Shown piece by piece: positions 55,859-64,000 of a stretch of 64,000 nt of DNA; the stretch's first letter is position 1, and each line of letters starts with the position of its first letter. This stretch comes from Fallopia convolvulus (taxonomy: Eukaryota; Streptophyta; Magnoliopsida; Caryophyllales; Polygonaceae): the NCBI GenBank assembly GCA_964016875.1, contig OZ024720.1:18092242-18156241 (forward strand). Direction: 5' to 3'. A model generated the notes under the pieces. That model saw nothing but the letters and a program-made list of their open reading frames with translations, made no database searches and had not been told where the DNA came from. The position numbers and the translations under genes are program-made.

Positions 55859-56415
55859 AATTAAGATAATTGGGATTGAACGAGTTGGTGTGATGATCAA
55901 GTTGGAAGATGACCTACATGTTAATCTCGTGTTGGATTTACCGGTTTATGAGAATATTAGTACGCTTAACCGGAATTGGAAATTAATTAACTTTACCTTG
56001 CTGGTTAATGTCTTTTGTTTCCAATCATTATTTATTAAAGAACTTAGTTTCATTTTTTACAAAAAAAATGAACTTAGTTTAATTTTCTATATAAACACCC
56101 TAGTATTAACCCTAGTCCTAACTAAATTGTAACAACCCAAACTGATTTTAATTATCTATACAAACACCATAGTATTATCCCTAATCCTAACTAAATAACC
56201 TTCAAACTCCCGATTCCTTCAAATTCGCCCTCTGGGAACCCGAGAAAAAGTCGGCGGTGGAGAATTCTTCCTCCTTGAGTTAATCGTTTAGTGCTAAACT
56301 TATCTTTGTAGTTGTGGGAAAGGGGGAAAGTGTTTGGGAGATAAGGGAGGATATTTTGAGACAATTATAATATTTTATTTAAACTACCTTCATTGCCATT
56401 AAAAATGAACCCCCA
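55859..56415 (+). repeat. X repeat copy 6, first part
   Basis: Head-to-tail with the previous unit. It carries a shortened version of the small ORF (55851-56132) and the sub-repeat pair (56075-56190). Interrupted after CCCCA at 56415 by a Helitron. Confidence 0.85.
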
Positions 56416-57147
56416 TCTACCCTAATACATTATAAAGCAGAACCCAAGTCTGTTGTAAAATTTGCGCCACGTGGTATTTTTGAATAAATTAATGTGAAAT
56501 TATATTTTAATAAATTTTGTAACAACTTATAGTATTCTTGCTATATATACTAAATAGATAACACGTTTATATAATTTTTTTTATATTTAATTTTCTATCT
56601 ATGGATTATGTATTACTTTACTACAATAGATAACATATTTATATACTTTTTATATACATAAATTCTTATGAGATGATATTTTCCATATTAAATTAATATA
56701 TTTATCTCTTTACAGGATTTAGGATCTTAATATATTTTTTTTAATCTTTTAACAAGGCTTGAGATACAAGTATAAAATTTATATTCTATAAAATGATAAA
56801 ATTTCAAATAATCTATCCTAATTATTACTATCTTGATAAAAAAACCAAGTATTTTATACATATTCGTGTCTAAAAAACATAAAAAAATATTATTTACAAA
56901 GGTTCAATAAAATGTAAAATCAATATTTAATAATTTCAATCTAAATTTGGACAAGATCTCCACAAATAATAAAAAAATATTTAAAAATATATTCAATTAA
57001 AATATGGAGTACAATCTAAAAAAAATAATTTGTCTATTGCATAATTGATTATGAATTATATAAATATATTTAGTGTATTGTTTTTCAGTAAAATTATCCC
57101 ATGAATATCACAGTTTTACTAGTGTTTTGAATATGGACTTCAACTAG
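56416..57147 (+). mobile_element. Non-autonomous Helitron (732 bp)
   Basis: It starts TCTACCCTAATACATTATAA and ends ...TTCAACTAG, with the 5'-TC and CTAG-3' ends of plant Helitrons. It is inserted exactly between A (56415) and T (57148) of the X sequence CCCCA|TTTTACTTG, with no target duplication. The empty site is seen in other X copies. AT-rich, no ORF; I could not identify a strong 3' hairpin. Confidence 0.82.
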
Positions 57148-57902
57148 TTTTACTTGATTTTTTATTGATTCGGGTCGTTTTAATCTCTTCCGTCCATTTT
57201 TTCTAATCCAAAGCCCCTTAATTATTCTGATTTTTCACTTTAAAATAGACTAACACCCGATCCCTACTCTAGGATATTATATTTCTTTTCATATTAAATT
57301 ATTGTTTAGATATAATTTTATTTAGGAGAAAAATATATAATGCTTGGAGCACAAGATGACTTGAGGCTCAAGTATAATTATTAGACCTCTTGTATAAAAA
57401 CAAATTCCATCAATCAATGAAAGTAATAATTATTAAATACAAAGTCTTAGTACACTCTTGAAGGTCGAGAGGGAAAGAAGGAGAATATGGTAGTAGAGTC
57501 GTTAGAAATTAGGTTTTGGGAGAAAAAAAGATGGAGGATAAGGAACAATAGATATATAGTATGAGTCGAAGAGCATTTCACTAGTGTTTTGAATTGTTTT
57601 GAAACTATTCATATGTTATTGTGCTTCTCTTCAACTCGGGCTATATCTCTATGTCGCTTATTCTCTATCTTATTTCCCAAACCACAATATTAGCAACTCC
57701 GCTCCCATCTTGAGTTTGAATCTTAATTGATTAGGTTTTAGATATTCGTATGGTAACACGTGAAGTGTTTAATTAATAAAACATTTGCTTATGAAAGAAA
57801 ACATTCTTTTGACTTGATGGTATATCATGATTTTAAGATAGAAAATAGTATATGATTTTTAAAAGTTAAATATGATGGTTTTGCATTTACAGTTATTATG
57901 TA
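57148..57902 (+). repeat. X repeat copy 6, continued
   Basis: It resumes TTTTACTTGATTTTTTATTG and follows the unit to TATTATGTA (57894-57902), where a MITE is inserted. Confidence 0.85.
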
Positions 57903-58641
57903 GGGTTTTGCTATTCGTTGCCCCCGGGTTGACAAAAAAGATCTCTAAAATAAAATCATATCATATAATACATTGTAGATCTATCTTTTAACATTTAAAA
58001 AATTGCTTAACAACTAATTATCATATCTAAAATTTAATTAATTAATAATCATATAGATTTTTTCCTTATAGATTTCACGTAGTAATCATGAAAATATATA
58101 CAAATGGCATTCTCGTTTTTTTGTACACAAATTTTGTCTATCAAAGTATATCATTACAACTGTTACGTTTTATAAAAAAAACATTGTTACTTTATTCATT
58201 ATAAAAATGAAATTTCGTAAAACTAATTAGTACATCTCTACATGTGATATGATAATTAAAACTACTAAACATCATTTTAAAATTTTAGAAAAGGACGAAT
58301 TTATTCTCAAAACCCCGTTAATTAACGCAATATATATGTTTAATTTAATGTACATATAAAATTCAATGCAATAAATATTAAAACAAAAGAATTATTAAGG
58401 TACTTGTATCATCAATATTGATAGGCAGAGTGCACGATAATGACAATGAAAATTGTGTTAAATTGAGTTGAAGAAAATCTATATGATTATTGATTAATTA
58501 TATTTTATATATGGTAATTAGTTGTTAGATAAAGATTTACTTATTTTTAAATATGAAAAGTTAGATATGCAATCAATAATATATATGTTTCCATTTTAGG
58601 AGTCTCATTCGTCGCCCTGGGGGCGACGAATAGCAAAACCC
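57903..58641. mobile_element. Mutator-type MITE (739 bp)
   Basis: The terminal inverted repeats of about 26 bp start GGGTTTTGCTATTCGT and differ at only two positions. The 9-bp flanks TATTATGTA (57894-57902) and TATTATATA (58642-58650) match at 8 of 9, a Mutator-type target duplication. X sequence rejoins across it. The interior is AT-rich with no ORF. The right end also forms a small hairpin (CGTCGCCC / GGGCGACG). Confidence 0.85.
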
Positions 58642-58677
58642 TATTATATATTCATCTAAAACTTTAGTTTCATATAC

Positions 58678-58732
<55 letters not shown>

Positions 58733-58796
58733 TATCATTTACTAACAATTGACAATTTTGTTCGATCATTTTAATGATTTATGATGCATGCAATTA
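58642..58796 (+). repeat. X repeat copy 6, end, with (AT)n microsatellite
   Basis: The unit's AT-rich tail is expanded into an (AT)n run at about 58680-58729. It ends at ATGCATGCAATTAATTAAG. Confidence 0.85.
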
Positions 58797-59323
58797 ATTA
58801 AGATAATTGGGATTGAACGAGTTGGTGTGATGATCAAGTTGGAAAATGAGGCATTTCATGTATTACCCGTTTTCGTTTTTAGGTCAGCAAAAACGAGTTT
58901 CTTGAATTACAAGCAATCGAGATATCTTGACCCGCATGTTAATCTCGGGTTGGATTTAACGGTTTATGAGAATATTAGTACGCTTAACCAGAAGCGGAAA
59001 TTAATTAACTTGACCTTGTTGGTTAATTTACTTTGTTTCCAATCCTTATTTATTAAAGAACTTAGTTTCATTTTTACAAAAAAAAACTTAGTTTAATTAT
59101 CTATATAAACACCCTAGTATTAACCCTAGTCCTAACTAAATTGTAACAACCCAAAATGAGTTTAATTATCTATATAAATATCATAGTATTAACCCTAATC
59201 CTAACTAAATAACCTTCAAACTCCCGATTCCTTCAAATTCGCTCCCTGGGAACCCGAGAAAAAGTTGGCGGTGGAGAATTCTTCCTCCTCGAGTTGATCG
59301 TTCAGTGCTAAACTTATCTCTGT
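58797..59323 (+). repeat. X repeat copy 7, truncated
   Basis: Head-to-tail with copy 6. It holds the longest version of the small ORF (58788-59096, 102 codons). It stops at CTTATCTC, where LTR G begins. Confidence 0.85.
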
Positions 59324-60722
59324 ATAATATTCAGATTCGTTTTCCCTCTCGATCAAAAAAACGAGTTTTATTGATTCTCAAGTAATCGAGGTGTCTTGAC
59401 CTAATATCAATGGTTATCAATTGTTTTCGTTTAACTATCTTAAGCAAAATTATGTTATCAGCTTCAACCAAAATTAGTTCTATCTTTAACCTCAATTTAA
59501 ATAAGAATATATATCTTCAACCTTATCCTCAGCATCTAGTTAGGTTTTTTCTTTTTCGTAAAGTATATTTAATTTAATCCTAGTTGTATCTAGCCTAACT
59601 ACCCAATCGTATATCCTTCTTTAAAAACCTATCTTATATCCTTTAGTAAATCCAATCTTTTATCTTAAAAACCGTTCAACCCGACCTTCGTTTTCCATTA
59701 AATCCTCATCCGAGAATCGACCAATTCCAAACTCTTTAATCATTGTGTGGAGAGCTGGAGGTCACAGCCGTATCTTAAAATGTGTGGACAGCTGGAGGAC
59801 CGGTGTTTTCAAAATGTTATAACTGGGGTAGGCATATTGCATACAGGGGTAGGTGACATGTCGTGACTCCGCCACCGTCAGCTAAAGGACCTCCAATAGT
59901 TTAGTACTTTTAATCTTCTAACTCTAAGTGTGTGTTTAACCGGAGTTAATCCTGTTCGTAGTGTTAGAATTATTTGGGAATTGTGAGAAAGCAATAAGAC
60001 TAGGATTGAAGTGTTGGGTTATATGGTCTCCAAGAGCTTCGTAATACTGGTCATCAAGGTGTTGAATCTAGTACAAGAGGATGCATAAGTGGTCGACGTA
60101 GAAGGAAATGGAGCAAGTTAGAGCAAATCTAACCTAAGCATAAAGTTATCGGATTGGAAGTAATCGAACTCCAACTAGGAATGTTGGTTGAAGAAAGGAT
60201 GTTGCTTGTTTTAGGAAGAGTTGAACCCAAGACTTAAGGAGATTTGCTTGGAGTTCGGAGTGGAAAATATTAACGGAATGTAGTTATTCACAATTGATCT
60301 CATTTACACATAGTTTGATCATACAAAAAGTGAGTGATAGGTCGAGATCAACTTGTTGACAAAACAAGTCCATCCATTATGAATCCATACAATCCACATT
60401 GAAGAATGTGTGTGAGACAACATGAAGGGTAACTTCTACATCGGAGGTTGTTAGATTAATCAGAGTGAAGGTAGGGGATGAAGGACTCAAAAGGAGTTTA
60501 GGACAGGAATTCTCATGAAAATCACTTTTGGCAAAGTTATTTAGAAACGAGTCAAGACTACCTCACGGGTACCTTCGGCTAAAGAATATCATGGTTAATG
60601 CTTGCTTGAGAATAGAGATTTGGAAGTGCCGCATGATAAACATGCGTAGTTAGTAACCTTAGTATGGTACCATAGGGTAGAGAAAGCCTGAGTTAAGGCA
60701 AATAAAAAAATAACTAAATAGC
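59324..60722 (+). mobile_element. Element G: LTR fragment and decayed interior
   Basis: It starts TGTATAATATTCAGATTC, an LTR start of this group, with the U3 box near 59360-59395. At about 59780 it jumps to sequence matching the internal region near 34925-34985 (GTAGGTGACATGTCGTGACT), so most of the LTR and the PBS are deleted. The rest is non-coding, degenerate interior. It continues at 62998 beyond solo LTR 2. Confidence 0.6.
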
Positions 60723-62997
60723 TGTAACACCCCGAATTCAGACAAGGCGCTACTTAGAAGTAGACCTTACCAGGTACTACTTAAGTAGGTTGACAACTAC
60801 ACTTTAGGATGTTACAACGCGGGCACGACAAGAAAACTTAACAAAAACATCTAACCTTTCCTTTTATAAGAACATAGAAAACGTAGTTATGCATGTATTC
60901 ACGAAAACATAGATATTCAAATCCGACGAATCACTACTAACAATAAATTATTCGAGGAAACAAAGACAAGTAATAATACTAACTCCATCATAATAGTAAA
61001 ACCAACATCCTAGAAAGTCATAAGTAAACTAACGTAAACCCGTCCTTACTATGACACGCGCTCTTCACCGCTCCGCCCTGCCATCTGGCCTCGGTTCCTG
61101 CACGGTTCCCTGGTTCATACCTGGAACTAAAAAAAATATTCCCCAAAGGTTCAACTACTAATCTATCAAGTTAGATAGAATACAGAAATTGCAAGACGTT
61201 TTAAAAGCATTTCCAAATTCAACATCCAAGTCCACAACCGCACTCATAACTCTAAAGGACAATACCTAAATTAGTTATAATTAGTCATACATAGCCACAT
61301 ACACACTCACAAATACAACCTCACAAATATGCAATTCCTCCATCTCGCAATTCGACCACCAAGGCGCTCATCGCCGCGCCGAGTGCAGAGGCAGGCCCTC
61401 TCATTCCACTTCACAATCTCCCTTCTAACCCCCGCTAAGCCTCCACTGGAGCACTTGCCAAAACACATAGATAATAAATTTCGTTTTGAAGGGGCACTGT
61501 TTCTCTGTCACACGGGTCATACATAGCCAACTCTTCCTCCATGCCAGCTACGATGAGGCTGTGTCGGAAACGGTACCAACACAGAGAAAACGTTCCAAAC
61601 TTATCTTGCCGATAAAATGTGTTCAAAACCATTTTACACACACATCGATTCATGAAGTTCAAAACAATTTAAAAAGGTATTCGGGACTAAGTCCCAAAAC
61701 CCGCCCTACAATAACGGTATGCAATCTAACAGGATAGAGAAGAACCGAGCAAGTCGAAAACGACTTACCTTAAATTGATATTATTCAGCTTATTTTGGGA
61801 GATCAATGTTTTCAAACGGAAAGATTTCCTAAAAAATAAAATGATAGGATTTAATAACACTAATTCAATTAGGAAATTCATCAACCCAGACTCCACAACC
61901 CGAACTCGATTACTACACGCGTAGATTCACAAGAGTTGTACTAAGTTACTTGTCCACGAATACCCTTACTAATACTAATAATAAAGTGAACCTCCTCTCA
62001 TACTAATTAACTAAAAGACCTAACCTTATTATATAGTAAATTACCAATCACTTATTCAACCCCTTGACTAACTAACACTCGATCACAAATGCATACCTGC
62101 ATGTCCACGTAGACACCAACACACACAAAATTTAGAGCAACACCATCAACTCATTAATACCAGAACCGATCCTTGGACCTAAAGTACCCAAATACTAATC
62201 GAATTGACCGCCCCCTAAAACAGCATAAGTGCATAACCTCCTACTTAAAATCATGTTTACTCCTGAACAAGATTACACCAACCCGTACCATTAAACCCGT
62301 ATACTTGAAACAAAATCTTATTCCAGCCTCGATCTCAAACCCTCCGTGTTGGACTCGCCCAAAAGAAAAGACTGATCACCACTCACTCCCCAAGTCTACC
62401 ACCAACCATCCTAATCGTCATACACCCCGGACTCCCTTCAACTAACTGCACATGTTTTGCTGATCACTCCCAAGATTCAACCCAGATGAATGAATGGAAA
62501 AGAATGCCAAAACAATTAAGCGGCGCACTTACCGGCGACAACCGATGGCTCTAGTTTTGCGCGAACAGGCCACATCGTGAATCATGGTGGCGAGCGACAC
62601 GGAGAAAGGATGCACGAAGGCGAGAACTGAATTGGAGAAGAAGAAGACAAAGGAGATTGGTACCTACAGAACGCGAGAAAACTAGCGGCCTTATGAGGAA
62701 GAAAGTGGCTAGAGAAAAACTCCAAACCCCGATTAAAAAGGAATTGGATTAGGGTTTGATTAGGATAGGTTCAACTAATTAGTTTTATAAAATTAAAATA
62801 ATTTAGTTAGGCTACGGATGGTATTAGATAAGATTAATAATTAGTAAGATATGCTTATGCATAGAAATTTCTTAAATACTAATATTAGTAATTATTTCTA
62901 ATATCGAGGTTACTTATGGGTAAAGACCCTCGATTGCTTGTAATCCAAGAAACTCATTTTTTCTACCGAGTAGGAAAAAACGATATCGAATATTACA
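60723..62997 (-). mobile_element. Solo LTR 2 (2275 bp) with target duplication ATAGC
   Basis: The minus strand runs from TGTAATATTCGATATCG (62997) to CGGGGTGTTACA (60723). ATAGC stands on both sides (60718-60722 and 62998-63002). It has all the shared modules and the candidate intron 61121-61768. It is closely similar to solo LTR 1 over the 3' half (compare 60730-61770 with 18215-19250), and different in the 5' half. No gene. Confidence 0.9.
61121..61768 (-). promoter_or_regulatory. Candidate LTR intron in solo LTR 2
   Basis: The donor AAG|GTAAGTCG lies in the hairpin AAGTCGTTTTCGACTT. The acceptor is AATATTTTTTTTAGTTCCAG at 61121. The length is 648 nt. Confidence 0.5.
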
Positions 62998-64000
62998 ATA
63001 GCCAGTCACAACAAGTAAACTCAAATTGATGATTGAAGATGCAATTGGGCTAAGACCATGAACTGGAAACCTGTAGTTGGGAAGTCACCTTTATTAAGTG
63101 TTTGGGATGACTGGAATGATGAGTTAGCATCATAAAGAATGAAGGCATTATTTGGATCTAGTTTGAGTTGAAATGGTACTACCAATTGACCAAAGTAATG
63201 AAGGTTAAAGCGAAGTTGGAGCGAGTGACGGTTAAAAAAAAAGATTGTTACTCGCCTTGAGAAAGACTGAGTGTCTTCCCATTACAAAAGAGAAACCCTA
63301 GAATATAGAGTGAAGAATAGGATGAAGTTACAATTATTCACAATTGACCTGAATTATGATAAGGTTACCAAAAGAAGAGTGAGTTTAAGATAAGGTCAAA
63401 GAATTGACAAGATAGGGTCATACCATGAAGTCTATGTTGGAAGAACAATTAACCCGTTCAAAACCGTGTGAAGGTAACCCCTTACATTGGATGCTATGAA
63501 ATAGAGCAGAAAATGAGTCAAGAAATGAAAGACTAACAAAGGGGTCTTGCACAAAATAAAATCTTTTGAGCTACTTATGATAAGATATCAAGCAGTGGAT
63601 TGAGGTGACATCATAAGTGAAGTTGACTAGAAAAGTGTGCCATATGGGGAAGTTTGAGCTTACAAGAGGCGTAAGTGCAAGGAAAAAAAATATGTTTAGA
63701 CATCAAACTATGAATGGAAGTGATTGAGGGACACTCTAGTTAGAGTTGCATGAGACTAAAGCCTCACGTCTAAACTAGGGGAGAGTAGTGGCTGCAACGA
63801 CGCAATTGTAAGGTAAATGAGATTTTGAGTGCAAATGAAAACTCGCTCAACGCTCATGGAAACAAAAAAAAATGAAAAAAAGACTTGGAATCTGTTGAGC
63901 AGGTTCTATATGGATGTATACTTGGTTATGGATTGATTCTGTGAGAAACAATAATTAGAGCATGGATAGAGATAATTGCGATGCCTAATTCACTCAAAGA
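62998..64000 (+). mobile_element. Element G interior, continued to window edge
   Basis: Non-coding sequence similar in style to 60000-60720. Stretches around 63365-63480 are diverged repeats of 60325-60450 (GTGAG, CAACTTGTTGACAA, GTCCAT). No ORF of note. The interior therefore contains an ancient tandem duplication. Confidence 0.5.

Overview
This is nuclear, heterochromatin-like DNA from a flowering plant, probably a eudicot. It is AT-rich and built almost entirely of LTR retrotransposons and other transposons inserted into one another. I find no intact host gene. The only host-like coding pieces are short exon fragments near 52.4-52.6 kb and 54.8-55.2 kb.

1-12.4 kb: two Athila-type Ty3/gypsy elements, both on the minus strand. 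E1 (1-6996) is inserted in the RNase H region of E2 (6997-12444). Both have tRNA-Asp primer-binding sites and both gag-pol genes are broken by stops. 12.45-15.95 kb: a decayed Mutator-like element (MULE) with transposase, SWIM, AT-hook and OTU-protease remnants, bordered by clusters of perfect palindromes.

16-31 kb and 50-64 kb: a ~1.5 kb repeat (called X here) in head-to-tail copies, plus long non-coding LTRs (2.0-2.3 kb; 3.8-4.0 kb in one element) of a family whose PBS, where visible, matches initiator tRNA-Met. Two are solo LTRs with perfect 5-bp target duplications (18208-20542 and 60723-62997). From 27670 to 51160 there is a nest three elements deep. A short-internal-region element (LTRs 27670-29727 and 30239-51160) contains a giant-LTR element (30995-49957), which contains a young Athila-like element E3 (36894-47561). 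E3 has gag-protease and an Athila-type ORF in the env position but no reverse transcriptase, RNase H or integrase.

52.2-55.4 kb: an insertion carrying gene fragments, a 'GTGCATT' minisatellite and two inverted tRNA-like sequences. A 732-bp Helitron (56416-57147) and a 739-bp Mutator-type MITE (57903-58641) sit in X copies.

The observations most worth checking: (1) all three Athila-like elements carry many copies of an interrupted palindrome, (C/G)TCG-N4-CGA(C/G), with an element-specific 4-bp core (TTAA, TGCT/TGCA or GGCC), in LTRs and in protein linkers; (2) the otherwise divergent tRNA-Met-type LTRs share a candidate intron whose 5' splice site lies in a hairpin, 626-648 nt long in four LTRs; (3) the giant LTR begins with three stacked 'hairpin + purine tract + TG' modules, as if its U3 had grown by priming at upstream polypurine tracts.
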